A stretch of DNA of 64,000 bases. It comes from Whitmania pigra (taxonomy: Eukaryota; Annelida; Clitellata; Hirudinida; Haemopidae). A model generated the notes under the pieces. It did no database searches. It was not told the origin of the DNA and saw only the letters and a program-made list of their open reading frames with translations. Below are positions 38,001 through 64,000 of this stretch, piece after piece. The translations under genes were made by a program, and so were the position numbers. The DNA is taken from the NCBI GenBank assembly GCA_021613335.1, contig JAJTWR010000296.1:62001-126000 (forward strand), written 5' to 3'. Each line of letters opens with the position of its first letter. Positions within the stretch are counted from its first letter, which is position 1.

Positions 38001-38740
38001 CATGCTTTTAAAAACATTTAAAGGTGATTTGTAATCTATGAAAGATTGTGGTTAAGATAAGTTGTTGTTTTAGTTTTAGCTGAAGATGTACTGAATAGTT
38101 TGTTAATTTATTTTTATTATTTAAACCAGGGATGTCATTTTGAAGATGATATTAACTTCGTAATTTTTAAAAAATAAAAATTTTTTAAATTACTAGATGT
38201 TAACTTTTAAGACTGATAATTCTAAGAAGCATTCTTTGAATGTTTTACTGAATGAGGTTAAGGATATTTTTTATTTTATTTTAGACTAACTCCAACAAAA
38301 TAATTAAGACATACATGCGTTTCTAACATCATTTAATTGATGTATTTGATATAATTAAATTACAAATTTAAATATTTTATGTAAGCATCTAGCACAAGAA
38401 GAGACAGTAAAAATCCTGGATAATGATGATTGAATGAGTTCATCTACAATAAGTCCACAAAGATATCCACCTCTTTATCTGCCATTCCCATGACATGAAT
38501 GACGCCATTCATTGTTGAATCTCACTTCTGCCTGAGAGTGAATGAGTGATTTGTGGATGAATGGCTGGTCGTAGATAATGGTAATTTTTCACAAAAATAA
38601 CTATTTATGAAAAATTACTTTAAAATATTGGCTACCACATTTTTTAAATTTAATTATTTTTTTGGGTGTTTGCGCTCTAACATGTAAACATTTTAATATT
38701 TGCTTAATCATCGATCATTTTTTTAATTTGAATTTGAATT
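35076..38740. other. AT-rich region upstream of COMMD7 exons
   Basis: It should contain the missing 5' exons and promoter of COMMD7, but none could be identified with confidence. A short GAT tract is at 37489-37504. No mobile element or RNA gene was recognised. Confidence 0.35.
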
Positions 38741-39185
38741 CACTTTTAAAAACTAAGAGGAGAATCGGAAGAGGGCGCTCGCCTCGGACACGTTCGGAGG
38801 CGAAGAAATTTGACCGCGTGATGGATGGAGAGAAGAATTGAAGAAGTAGTTTTGGATGGAATGGAGGAATAGCTTTGGATGGAATGAAAGCGTGATAAAG
38901 TAGCGCTCTCCAAAGGCGCCATTAGATGGGGAGCAAACATTTTCTAGAAGCACAGGATACTGAATGTCATGTTGTTGTTGTCGTCGTCGTCGTCGTTGTC
39001 GTCGTTGTGGTTCATTCTGCCCATTCATTCCATCATCTCCTATGCTGGACAAAATATTAATAAAAACAAATTCATTCATTTAAAGACCAGTCACGCGGGC
39101 TTGTTTTGAATTTTAAAATTCGAAGCTTCATCTTCAAATTCAGTTGTGAGTCTGTGAATTGATTTCATTCTGATCCCGCCGTATT

Positions 39186-39291
39186 GCGATTGTTAAGGTG
39201 TTCGATGTGAAATGTTGTTTGCGATTGTTAAGGTGTTCGATGTGAAATGTTGTTTTGCGATTGTTAAGGTGTTCGATGTGAAATGTTGTTT
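39186..39291. repeat. 35-36 base minisatellite, 3 copies
   Basis: The unit GCGATTGTTAAGGTGTTCGA followed by TGTGAAATGTTGTTT is repeated three times with one extra T in the second copy and no other change, which implies recent duplication. Confidence 0.95.
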
Positions 39292-39534
39292 GCAGCATCC
39301 AACAGACATCAGAGAGATTTCATCCTCGGGCATGTTCACGGAGCGATCGAATGTCGGATTGTGAACCGAATCGCGTTACACTCTGACGCCCACGGCGAAA
39401 AGCAGCACATCAATGGAGGCCTTTCAACTAAGAATTACATAAAAATATGCACAGAGTCTCAATAGAGCTTCCTCAGTTATTTGCGTCCCCACCGATCGTC
39501 AATAACAACGTTGTTTTGGTTTGTTTCTTTGTTT

Positions 39535-39548
39535 ATTTATTTATTTGT

Positions 39549-39595
<47 letters not shown>

Positions 39596-39600
39596 TTATT
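39535..39600. repeat. (ATTT)n microsatellite
   Basis: About sixteen tetramers with one G interruption. Confidence 0.9.
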
Positions 39601-41340
39601 TTGAAGCATTCAAAGTTTGCATTAAATATTTCAATCCCGTTTATTGGTTCTCTCGTTGTGGCTTTAAATGCGTAAGTGGATTGCAATGAAAGTAAATAAC
39701 TGGATGTGCTTTTTCTTTCGCTGGAATTATTCATAACCACGTCAGCATTCAAACCCATTGCTTCACGTTAAGTCTGCTTTCATCTAGCCTGATCATTATC
39801 CTGATTTTATTAAAAGTAATTCATCGGTAATTAATTATTTATGAAAATATTCAGATTGGATGAATTACGCATAAGAAATGATCATAAAATCTTCACAAAT
39901 CTGAATCAGTCAGAACCAGGCGTTGAAATTCCGTGCATGGATGGATGGAGGAAGTTGCCAATTGATCCAACCTTCGGAGCGCTCGGCCGATAGCCGGGGT
40001 ATCCATCACTCCCTCTTTTCAACTGAATGATCATCTGTCTGATGCCCCCTCAATTTCATTCCAGCGATGAAATCATCCGTCAAACCATCCATCATTCCAC
40101 GTCCTTCTCTGCACGAGATTAAAACTTGCCGAGTTGAAGATAAGTTTAGTTTCGAGCGCCAGGTGTTTGTAAGGAATAGTGAAAAGTTTCGAATAGTTGA
40201 GTGGAAAAGTTGAGATTCCTCGGCGCCAACATCCTTGTTTGGCGGGTGTCTGCTTTTAAAACCCGAGATGGTTCGTTCTTTGTTCAGTTGTTGCGTCAAG
40301 TTTTTTTTTCAACGTAAAGAAGGTGTTTCAATTTCATTCCTTAGCTCCGTTGTTACTTGTTGAAGGCTTCCAAGAATTACTGAAAATAAGATTGCTTCTC
40401 TTTTGAAAATAAAATTACAATTTTCTCAAATTATTGTAAATAAATGGGTTTTTTTTTTGTAAAAAAAAGAAAGACAGTTTGCAGATTGCAAGCTCTTGTT
40501 TTCATTACGTTTATTTTGTGGCCTTTATGATCACGTGATTTGCTTAATAAATATTCATGAGAGACATTAACAGCTCCATTGTTGGAAAGCACTTTCTCAT
40601 TGTGTGCGTAATGTCGATAAAGTTCTGAAAACTAGAGCCTCATTTTTGAGTCGGATGGGGATTCTGTCGAGTGAAAATTCGTACAAAAGGTGATTAAATA
40701 GAAATTAATTTGGCGTAAAAAGATATTTTTTTAAAAACGTTCAAAACAATAAATCAGGAATAATAAGTTCATTTCATCCATCTTGACTCAGGCAGTGTGT
40801 TTAACTCGTCTGAGAAATCATAAATCAGACTTATTCTCAGTTATCTCTTCCTTTTCCACACTGGTCGGTGCTAATGGGACCCGGGAGATATTTCCGTCTT
40901 AAATGATTATTGGTCAGTGCTTATCAAGTTCATGGCCATCCATCAGACCTCTTTCATAACGTGGACCATTTGGATGGGTTAATTAAATATAGATATTAAT
41001 TTAATAATAAATTTAGAAGATTTTCCACAATTTTTGTTTTTGAAAAAAAAGTAAAAAGTAAACTGAATAACTTATCAAATATAAACATGTAGACAATTTT
41101 CTAAAATTTTTTAAATTTTAAATTCTTTAATTCTTAAATTTAAAGATCAAAATACTCGAGTACTGAATCGAAATCGCGGTTCCAATAAATTCGTTTGATT
41201 GAGAAAAGGAGGGAAGAAGCAGGTAGGAGTTCAACTTTTATGGAGAAACGTCTGCTTATCAGATTGACGTGCGTCAAACCAAATTAAGGCTCCCAAACGC
41301 ATGCTTTCACTAGCACTGATATCATCGCCATCGTCCTCTT
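39601..41340. other. Intergenic sequence, no gene recognised
   Basis: Mixed AT-rich and moderately GC-rich DNA. The open frames on both strands are short and show no similarity. A GC-richer patch lies at 39930-40270. Confidence 0.35.
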
Positions 41341-41383
41341 AGTCGTAATATAAACATCATCATCAACATCATCGTCATCGTCA

Positions 41384-41700
<317 letters not shown>

Positions 41701-44700
41701 TCCACGTCTGTCCACTCCGTCCGCATTGGCCGGCGATATGCCTCCATTTTGACTTACAAGCGATGATGATGATGATCATCATCATCATTACTGCAGTCAT
41801 CGTCGTAGTCGTCTTCATCGCCGAGTCTGGAAAAGCCGCCCGCCGTTTTAGAAAGTTTTCCATTTCTTTTCCATTGGCGACGTCATTTCGTGCAAATATT
41901 CATCTCCATGGAGACGCCTTTGATTTCCTTGACAAGTTCATTTTTTTATGACTGAGAAAAAAAAAGATTTTTAAAATCTAATTTCAAAACAAATTCAATT
42001 GTTGCTCGATGCTAGTTTCTATGATAAATAATTATGATCGTTAATAATTATGAATTATTATTTATTAATCATAATAATTGTTAATTATTAAATGCCCAGA
42101 AAGTGTTACAAATATGTTTATTATCTTTCCAATTTTTAAGGTAAAACTTCTTGAAATAAAATTAATATCAATATTTGTCACTCTGTTACATTAAAAATAA
42201 ATTACTTTGTAATTAATTTGTGCTACAAAAATCAAAAAATTATGAAACAATTGCATTTGCCATGTTGTGGCGGCGGAAGTTATATTAAAATCTTTTATTT
42301 GCATTATTTTATAAAATGCCAGGATTTTCTGACCAGGCATAAATCCTGCCTTAATATCGCCGTCGTAGATGATCTCTCTAAATATGTTATGAATGAATTA
42401 TGGATGGATTGCGGATTAATTATGAATGGATTATGAATGAATTATGAATGGATTGTGTTATAATTACGAATGAATTACGGATGGATTATGGATGGATTGA
42501 GGATAATTTTTAAATTAATTATGAGTAAATTACAAAATTATATAGTTATGGATGAATTAAGAGTAATTTATGAATGAATTATAGATGACTTATTAACAAA
42601 TTTCAAACAGTCACAAACAAATCATTATTTATTATTTGAATATTAATGTGTTCCATCCTAACAGAGGAATGATGAATCTAATATTCCAGCTTATTAATCC
42701 ACATTATTTTCTAATCTTTTACGGGGATAATTTATTTAAAAGCACAAAATGCTTACAGGCGATTCTAGATAAGGATGAAAATATAAATTTCTTGCTCAGT
42801 AATTATTACCAACGTAAATATTTGATTCGCAGTTATTTAATATTTAATAATTATTGTATTTTCTTTGTACTGTTACGTTCATTGTAATAGTTGTCGATGT
42901 ATTAATAGAATTCAAAGAAATTTTTTTGGGAATCCATAAAAATAATATGAATGTGTGATCTCATACGTATTTAATTGTATCAACCAAATTATTTCAGTTA
43001 GCGAATATAATTTAAAAATAACATTTGAGACAGATTAAATTTTAAAAACAATTATCAAAATTTATAGACAATTTAATGGATTATTTATTAAACTAAATAT
43101 ACAAACTCATAATAATAATAAACTAAAGAAATAATAATAATATATTAATCTATTAATAATAATATTGTTATTATTACGAAAAATAATAATCATGCCACCA
43201 ATCAAACAATCAGCGGAGTTTGGGGCCATTAATCAACGCCATGATTCGAATCTTGATCCCTTTATAATTAACCTGTACTTCTACTTTTCTCGTCTCATAT
43301 AAATAATCATTTATCAAATGGTTTTAAAAATTAAATATAATTCAAATTAATTTATTCAAATTAAATTAATTAAAAAATAATCGTTTTTTAAAAAGGTTCA
43401 AAATATTACATTAATTGAACAATTAAATAAAATACAATCAATACAATGAATTTTAATTAGATAAAATAATATTTCTTTAAAATTAAAACACGAAACATTC
43501 GACAAAACAATTTCACTGGAAAGTCAACAATGCCGAACGATTGTAAAAGTCGAACATTCGGCGATCGTTTCCACCGGGGCATTTTAGTTGGCCTCCTGTG
43601 GAATTACCATCCTAATGGAGTGTTTGAAGGTCATACAGTATGTCTGGCAGTTTTTACAAGTAATTGTATGTCACTCTGCATAACTGTCTCTATGCTTCCC
43701 TAATTGGGCGGCTTCAGTCTCATGTACGAGTACTGGTCCCTCAGAGGCGGAATGCTAAACGCATGAGCAGCTTAGTGAAATGTCTACACCTCAATCATCT
43801 GGAAATCCATCCATCCATCCCTGTAAATTGGATCGGTCCTTAATCTGTTGGAGAAATTGTTGAGAGGAAGACAGGATTATTCAGGGGATGTCCAGCTTAG
43901 CTCAAGAACAGTCTTCCATAACAAGAAGACTTTGTCGACTAACTCTTCTTTATGGCCTACCCCTCGGAACACGGCTTCTCGATCTCATCATCCAGGTATA
44001 AAAGTGAATTTAAGGCAAATTAATTCCACAGGCGAAACAAACGGAAAGATTCAATTAAGTGGTTTGTAGGATTCCCGACAGGTTATTTAGTCTCTTCAAA
44101 CACAATCTCCATTTTCTCTGGATAATGACTAGAAATCTATTCAAATAGGAGTATTAAATAATTATTATTAAATAATTAAATAAACTAAACAATTAAATAA
44201 ATTAAACAATTAAATAAATTAAACAATTAAATAAATTATCTCAATAATAACTTGAACAATAATAACAACGTATTAAAACAAGCAAACAACAAAAAAATAT
44301 TAATCGATAACAATTAGTAAATAATTGAGTAACCGTTGAAAAGCCATTGCACGAACAAGCCTAACTCTCAGGTAAAAGTACGTTCTCAATTGGGCCATTA
44401 GCGGCCGACAAAATGATGGAGAACGTTCTTCGAACCCTCACAAATTACCGCCCACTCGAGCCACAACCACAACCACCCACCCACCTACCCTCGAAAAGAA
44501 ATGATGGTTTATGGGGAGGCTTTTAATAACATTCCTGTGAAAACTTGTTTATCCCAGCGGTGGCCAGCTTAGGTAATATTTTTCTTGAAGCAATGTTTTC
44601 GAATTGTTCTAATAGTTTAATGAATATAAATGTGTTAAATTATATAGTTGTAATGATGTATGAACATTGTAAATTATATAACATATGTATGTATATTGGG

Positions 44701-44904
44701 TACAATATATATGTATTTATATGTATATATATACATACATATGTGTATGTATGTGAGTTATTTTATCTTAATATTTCAATTATCATAAATAACTCATAAA
44801 TATACTTAAAAAATAGCTCATAATGAACGTGCAGTAATGAAAATCCTTGTCATTACAACAACCAACATGCACAAAACTCGTGGTGGCCGCATAAACAGAG
44901 AGCC
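41701..44904. other. Intergenic sequence upstream of the Dpr-like gene
   Basis: Very AT-rich apart from 43540-44080, which is microsatellite-free and more balanced in composition. Bases 42370-42600 are a degenerate repeat of GAATGGATTATGAATGAATT-type units. No exon was recognised. Confidence 0.35.
42370..42600. repeat. Degenerate (GGATTATGAAT)-type tandem repeat
   Basis: Repeated GAAT, GGATTATG and GAATTATG words in a loosely periodic array. Confidence 0.6.
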
Positions 44905-44912
44905 TATAAAAG
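44905..44912 (+). promoter_or_regulatory. TATA box of the Dpr-like gene
   Basis: TATAAAAG lies in a GC-richer context (GAGCC before, CGCC after). Transcription would start near 44935, leaving about 260 bases of 5' untranslated sequence before the signal-peptide start codon at 45197. This is inferred from motif and position. Confidence 0.55.
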
Positions 44913-45000
44913 CGCCATTCACTCATCGAGACACGTACGTTTCCATACATCTCCATCCATCGACGTCCTTCCAGTGGCGATAATCAGGAACAATGTATTG

Positions 45001-45090
45001 CAGTCATCATTATCATCATCATAATCATCATCATCATCATCATTCGCATCATTATCATCATCATCGTCTTCGTCCTCATCGTCTTCATTA
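45001..45090. repeat. (CAT)n microsatellite in the putative 5' UTR
   Basis: Interrupted CAT/CGT triplets between the TATA box and the signal-peptide exon, so they would be transcribed into the 5' untranslated region if the promoter call is right. Confidence 0.8.
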
Positions 45091-45196
45091 GCAAAAGGTC
45101 CGCTGCTACCTCGGGACTTTCCCTGAGTTCCATTTTATTTTACCATTCACCGGTGGAAATAACAGGGAGCAGTTGAGAATTTTTTCAGCTCCTGGA

Positions 45197-59046
<13,850 letters not shown>

Positions 59047-59114
59047 GTTTGTTGAGTGCAACTATTAAATCATGACAGTCATTTTTCTATCATCTCGTTT
59101 TATTACTTTTACAG

Positions 59115-59138
59115 TCTCTCCGGTAGGAAGGAAGAGAG
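59115..59138 (+). other. Candidate 24-nt microexon of the Dpr-like gene
   Basis: Flanked by TTACTTTTACAG and AG/GTGAGA, with length a multiple of three and the same phase (1) on both sides as the preceding exon. It would insert SPVGRKRG-like residues after the second Ig domain. There is no protein-level support, so this is a suggestion only. Confidence 0.3.
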
Positions 59139-59161
59139 GTGAGATATTTTCATTGACAATC

Positions 59162-59226
59162 TCCTTTGCATTCCTTTGCATTTCTTTGCATTCCTTTGCA
59201 TTCTTTTGCACTACTTTGCATTCCCT
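59162..59226. repeat. 10-base tandem repeat (TTTGCATTCC)n
   Basis: Six imperfect copies of TTTGCATTCC. Each contains TTTGCAT, close to an octamer half. Confidence 0.85.
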
Positions 59227-59293
59227 AGTAATGAACCGAATTCTCTTTTATTGCACCAATGACAAGAAAACCTCTTCTTCATCTTTTCCGCAG

Positions 59294-59448
59294 CAGCAAC
59301 ACCTACTCAAATATCTCCACGGAAACGTCTAATTCTTACGGTCATTGTCATGCAATGCAGACCTCTCCTCCGTGCGGAAAAGTTGCTTTCCACGGAGAGA
59401 AAGTTCCGTTTTTGCCAGACGCTAAAACATCTGTTACTCATAAATTAG
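59294..59448 (+). other. Candidate C-terminal exon of the Dpr-like gene
   Basis: A strong acceptor (CATCTTTTCCGCAG, with a second CAG directly after it) is followed by an open frame in the phase required by 59046 or 59138. It ends with TAG at 59446-59448. The predicted tail is basic with a short hydrophobic segment (RLILTVIVMQC). It lacks a clear membrane anchor, so assignment is tentative. Confidence 0.3.
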
Positions 59449-61499
59449 AAGCGATTGTTCTTCAAAATGAGAGCAAAATTACACGTCGTGTTTCGATGAT
59501 TCAGGAACGAACAGCAAGTACAGACAAACTCCGTTGCTGCAAACGTCCAATGGATTCGCTCCAGTTTCCGTGTTTCACGGAATTCTTTCCGTGTCGATTG
59601 TCTTCTCATCATCGACGCATAAAGGCATTCTTCAGGTCTTCTGATGCTTGGCTGGACAGTTTCGAATTCCCGATTTTGATAAAATTATGATGCAATTGTG
59701 TTTTGAATGAAGTTAGTTGAAAAGAAAACGCTTCAGTGGTCTTCAGTGGAATGAATTGTTGAAATTTTCCATAAATTATTATTTCCATGTTTGCTTTTGT
59801 TGTCTCAAAAGAAAACTCGATAAAATATTTCCATCGAATGAAAACTCCGTTATCAGGAGATTAAATCAACTCCGAGGTAATTGTATTCTATGATTACTCG
59901 GCCATGCCGAATCATCTTGACCTCTTACCCCTGGTCATTCCGCATGACCCTCTCCTGAATCACTTGATTCCAACCCATCCTTTACAACAATGAAGGCCGG
60001 ATGAACTGTTCCATTGATTATCCTTAACTTCATAAATGGAAGTCACAACTCATAAAAATCCTGGACTCGTCAAGGCTAGAACCTTCGATTTTTTGTTGCC
60101 ATAGTTACCTGGAAATAAGCTTTCCTCATCTTCAACATGGGCACGGCCAAGACCGCACTACGTCAATCTAGGAAGGGAGCATTCAATGACACCTCGTTAT
60201 CGTCCAACCGTGAAGTGGAATGGTGATTGGACAGACTACGAATTCATTCCATTTTCTTTTCCCGCTCATTCCACTTTCCCAGGACTCGTTTAGAATTTCC
60301 AAGGATTGAGTCAGTTTGTTTTTGCAATCGGCGTGACATTTGAACATCAGAACATCATCACAATGACAGCCATCGTCATCGTAATTGTTTTAGATTTCAA
60401 TCGATATTGCGAAATAATTGTTTCACTTTCACATGCGCATCTTATTTTGGTTTAAGTGATAAAAGTGCGTTTTTCTATAAAAAAAAAAGTTGAAATGGTC
60501 AAAATTAAATTATAAATTCGTTTTCACTTGTAATTCATTCAATTTTATTTAAACTTTAGTCAGTGTTTTATATATATATATACATTATAAATCAAAATAA
60601 ACTCATTTTATCCAAGAAAATTCGTCAACTCCGATGCAAATTTTCTCGGAAACACTTTCTCGGAGACAGCCATTGTCTGCGTAATCCATCAGAATTGAAC
60701 AAATCAGAGGCTCCATGTCGCGTGGATTTGTGCGGCTTTGAATTTTATTGTTTACGAAAAGCCGTTGTGATGGCGAAAAATTGCTCAGATTTCCAAGAAC
60801 AGTACAAGAAGCAACACCATAACTGAATAAAGAAGTGACATGCCTAATAAATGCTTCAGTGCCGCGTCAGTCTGTATGAATTTGACAAAACTGATTGATT
60901 TAAACAATTTTTCTATTTCCATTTTGCAACCGAACGATAAGGACGAGTTATGTAAGAAGTGAAACATGAACCATATATCATTTTTCGAAGATAATTTGAG
61001 GCACAACTTAAAAGGCATTTTCAAAAAAAATTAATTCTTGAAAATTATTCCATCATCAGCCCGTCTTCCCTTCTACAATGTTTTCTGAAAAGGTATCAAA
61101 TTACTTATTTAAAAGTAGAGTCAATTAAAGGATGATCGAGTGATATAGCTATCGTTAATAAATAAATACATCTCGTAAATGACGCTATTCCAATAAATTT
61201 CGAAATCCCAAACAAAGCCAATTATCCTGTAACCCGAAGGCCATACGTGGAGATTAAGGTACGCATCACGCACTCGCCAACTTAGGGAATATGACACCCA
61301 TTACGACCTCTTCCAGCCGTGCTGGGTTAAAATTTTAACTTTTTAATTGTTATTCTTGATATGGGATTATATTTAATGAAGAGATAATTAATAATAAATA
61401 ATAGTTTAAGCAGGTTTACGGACATTGCCCCTCAAATCAGACTGAGGCTCGTTCTCTGAGCATCCTCAGCCGTCTGGATACTTTCTGGTATCTTTTCCA
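59449..61499. other. Intergenic sequence between Dpr-like gene and LINE fragment
   Basis: Moderately AT-rich. Bases 59880-60300 are more balanced in composition. No conserved exon was recognised; the frames at 59259-59690 and 60563-60826 have no similarity that I can see. Confidence 0.35.
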
Positions 61500-61990
61500 A
61501 ACCTGATCCAGATCCTAACCTGGGATTATGGACAGATTCTAATTGTACTGTGACCACTAACACCAACAAAATTACTAAACACTGCTATGCAACCCATGGG
61601 GAGATTCGCAGCATTGCTGGCCCACTCTCGTTAGATACCAGAGTAATAGCTCTAATTCTATCAAAAATTATCGCGGCAACTCAGTCCTGGTTGGTCTATC
61701 TTCCCGTTTCCTCGAGCAGCTTCAGTGAATATAATTGCAAAGATGTAAAATAAAAAATTAATACCAAAAGAAAATTTGACCACTTCATTCCACTTCCCAG
61801 AGGCTTCCATTGGTTACGCATTCGCGAAAGAATAGATTACAAGATACTTACCTGTCTTTCACCAGTGTTACGCAAATCACGGGGAGGCGAGAGCTCTAAT
61901 CAGCACAATCGTCAAATTACAATTTACTAATGCGAAAGTGGCACCAAAAAAATCTCTGGAGAGATTCATTCCTAAATACTCAGCAACCTT
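61500..61990 (+). mobile_element. Fragment of a CR1/L2-type LINE reverse transcriptase, broken
   Basis: Consecutive pieces match the end of non-LTR reverse transcriptases. About 61517-61665: LGLWTDSNCTVTT then IRSIAGPLSLDTRV, the equivalent of LGVYLDS...IRPFLT. About 61666-61730: GNSVLVGLSSRFLEQLQ, like DYCNSLLIGLPKSLIDKLQ. About 61771-61990: DHFIPLPRGFHWLRIRERID and YKILTC, like HITPVLKSLHWLPIRARIEFKIL. The pieces lie in different frames with stops between them, so the copy is dead and truncated. Class assignment rests on these C-terminal motifs only. Confidence 0.7.
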
Positions 61991-62281
61991 AGCATAATGC
62001 GATTTTGAGACTATCAGTGTCAGACAAAAATTATTTTCAATCATAAAATATTAATTTACTTGTTTATTGAGTTCAAAGTTAAAATACATTTTATGCGGCG
62101 AATCTTTAAAATTATTGTGAAAATTGAAATTAATTTTTATTGTTTAAAACAGTAAATTTACATTATCTTTAGTATTAATTATTTATTTGAGGCAAACATA
62201 TTGCTTGGTGACTACTTTTTTCAAACGCTGCTCGCACACCGAATGGTATATTTATAATTTAGTCATTAAACAACAAGCAAA
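61991..62281 (+). promoter_or_regulatory. COPS2 promoter region
   Basis: About 290 AT-rich bases between the LINE fragment and the COPS2 start codon. No distinct core element was recognised. Confidence 0.4.
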
Positions 62282-63951
62282 ATGTCGGATGCCGATGAAT
62301 ACATGGTTGGGGAGGAAGAGTATGATCTGGTTTGTTTGAATGTTTATTTGATTAAGGCGTTAGTATTTTTGACTTTTGTGATTGTTCAGGTTATCGCAAC
62401 GAGAGGTTAAAATACCGGCAATAATGACAAACCTCGATTATACTAACGTTCTAAGATGTAAATAGGACATCCTCTGTTATAAAGTAATCACATTTTGCAG
62501 GAATACTCGGAAGATAGTAATTCAGAGCCCGATGTGGATTTGGAAAATCAATATTACAACTCTAAAGCTCTGAAAGAAGATGATCCAAGAGCAGCTCTTG
62601 AAAATTTTCAAAAGGTTGGATGTCATCTTTTGAAAATATTAGTGATAAGATCTATGTCACATTTCAATTTCAATCAAGCCTTTCTAGAGAATTTAGCCTT
62701 ACATCTATAGCACTAACTTAATTTAAGGATATGACAACATATTTTTTTTTATTAATGTTAAGTTAGTTGACCAATCTAAATTTGTTGAAGGAATTTTGAA
62801 GATGTCATTTTTATTATACTACTTTAGACTAGATATGATTTTTGATCTGTAAATTATCCAGGTGTTAGACCTAGAAGGGAAGGATAAAGGTGACTGGGGC
62901 TTCAAGGCTCTGAAGCAGATGATAAAAATTAATTTTCGCCTGGTTTGTGTCGAGCTAATTTTCATAATTCGTGAAATCCTTGCTTATTTGAAGTTGTCAC
63001 TCACAGGGTCATTACAAAGAGATGATGTCAAGATACAAGCAGCTTCTCACCTACATAAAAAGTGCTGTCACAAGGAATTATTCTGAAAAATCGATAAATT
63101 CCATATTAGATTACATCTCGACATCTAAACAAGTTAGTTTTTTTTTAATCTGTCGGTTGATCTATTTATATTATTGTTGTGTGATGGAATTTCTGCAAAT
63201 GACAGATTATGATATTTGATTTTATGGATAAGTTGTTTTGTTGCATCTACTTTAGATTTTTGAATTTATTTATATATATATTGCTCATCTCATTGTGTGA
63301 TCTTGCGAGGATTTTTCTGTGCTGCTACTCGATAGTTAATAAATTAAATGATTAGCAACACATTTGTCAGAAAAGGGAATAAAACTTATTTTTAAACAAC
63401 CAGGCAGATTTGCTACAAAACTTCTACCAGACGACTCTAGATGCTTTGAAAGAAGCAAAAAATGAGAGGTTGTGGTTCAAAACCAACACGAAGTTGGGCA
63501 AACTCTACTATGACAGAGAAGATTGGCCGAGGTTGCAAAAGATCATAAAACAGCTCCAAAGTTCATGCCAGGTTGGTTGATGTTTCTGGGTTGGATTGGC
63601 TGTTGAAACGAAACCAGTGACATTGTATGTCAGAGTTCAAAGCATGCTGTTATTTTTGATTTTATCATCATTTTGACATTCTACTTTGGATTATAATGCT
63701 TTATCAACAAAATTGGATTAAGCTTTATACAAATGGGTTTCGTTTTTGTTTAAATCTGATTGCCACGTGTCATCTGCAAATTTGGTACCGACTTCTGATG
63801 TTGGTTCACTACGATACGAATGCAAATGAAATCTTTCTTCCCATAGACTGAAGAAGGAGAGGACGACATGAAGAAAGGCACGCAGCTCTTAGAAATTTAT
63901 GCTCTCGAGATACAGATGTACACAGCTCAAAAAAATAACAAAAAATTAAAA
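62282..63951 (+). CDS. COPS2: COPS2 (CSN2, Alien), COP9 signalosome subunit 2, N-terminal part
   Basis: CSN2 is a PCI-domain scaffold subunit of the COP9 signalosome, which removes NEDD8 from cullins; it contacts the cullin-RING ligase. Six exons join in phase 0: 62282-62329, 62501-62614, 62862-62942, 63007-63132, 63404-63571 and 63847-63951, covering 214 residues. The protein starts [20 protein letters not shown], with the acidic N-terminus of the family. It continues with the near-invariant segments [78 protein letters not shown] and [16 protein letters not shown]. The last exon ends at a GTTGGT donor 49 bases before the window edge, so the PCI domain lies outside. Reading on through exon 2 or 3 without splicing gives only short tails. 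Confidence 0.98.
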
Positions 63952-64000
63952 GTTGGTTGGACGTCGGCATTACATTTCCTGCATTGTTTCTCGCTGACTA

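Noticed and set aside
43997..44004. TATAAAAG as the main Dpr-like promoter
   Set aside because: It is further from the signal-peptide exon and lacks the GC-rich flanks of the site at 44905; kept only as a note in the findings.
59259..59690. 143-codon frame downstream of the second Ig exon
   Set aside because: This reading frame differs from the phase needed to continue the Ig gene and shows no similarity; the alternative in-phase tail is listed as a candidate instead.

Overview
The window looks like nuclear DNA of an AT-rich invertebrate animal. Genes carry many short introns with GT-AG borders and animal-type poly(A) signals. Every recognised protein is a bilaterian family: TBC1D30, RNPC3, TRAPPC1, FAM204A, Smaug/SAMD4, ST7, COMMD7, a Dpr-like two-Ig protein and COPS2. 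Trinucleotide microsatellites (ATT, CAT/GAT) are unusually long and common. A lophotrochozoan such as an annelid would fit, but the phylum is a guess from the combined picture, not a measurement. Gene models were built by hand: I translated exons, checked that phases join across introns, and compared them with protein families from memory. No search was run.

Bases 1-18,703 are a compact housekeeping cluster. A TBC1D30-like RabGAP (minus, running off the left edge) is head-to-head with RNPC3, the U11/U12-65K minor-spliceosome protein. Then come TRAPPC1 (plus), FAM204A (minus), a Smaug/SAMD4 translational regulator (plus, 12 exons) and ST7 (minus, 15 exons, apparently complete). Three divergent or convergent junctions are under 1.1 kb: TBC1D30/RNPC3, FAM204A/SAMD4 with a full CRE between them, and SAMD4/ST7 tail to tail.

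Bases 18.7-31.4 kb are gene-poor. They hold a decayed hAT-type transposon (transposase pseudogene at 20,225-20,812 with possible element ends near 19,454 and 22,572) and many microsatellites. At 31.4-35.1 kb a C2H2 zinc-finger gene (plus, coding region in one large exon) meets the 3' end of COMMD7 (minus) tail to tail.

Bases 35-59 kb have no housekeeping gene. I propose that most of this stretch belongs to one Dpr-like neural cell-surface gene. A signal-peptide exon downstream of a TATA box (45,197-45,257) matches in phase the first Ig exon at 57,517, which leaves a 12.3 kb intron packed with microsatellites, including about 700 bp of (ATT)n, plus bZIP and POU-like palindromes. Bases 59.4-62.2 kb contain a broken LINE reverse-transcriptase fragment. 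The window ends inside COPS2 (COP9 signalosome subunit 2, plus).

The genes do not form a pathway. No undescribed multi-gene system was found. The most notable items are the long-intron Dpr-like gene with a possible 24-nt microexon, a GC-AG intron in TRAPPC1, the decayed hAT element, and the repeat landscape.
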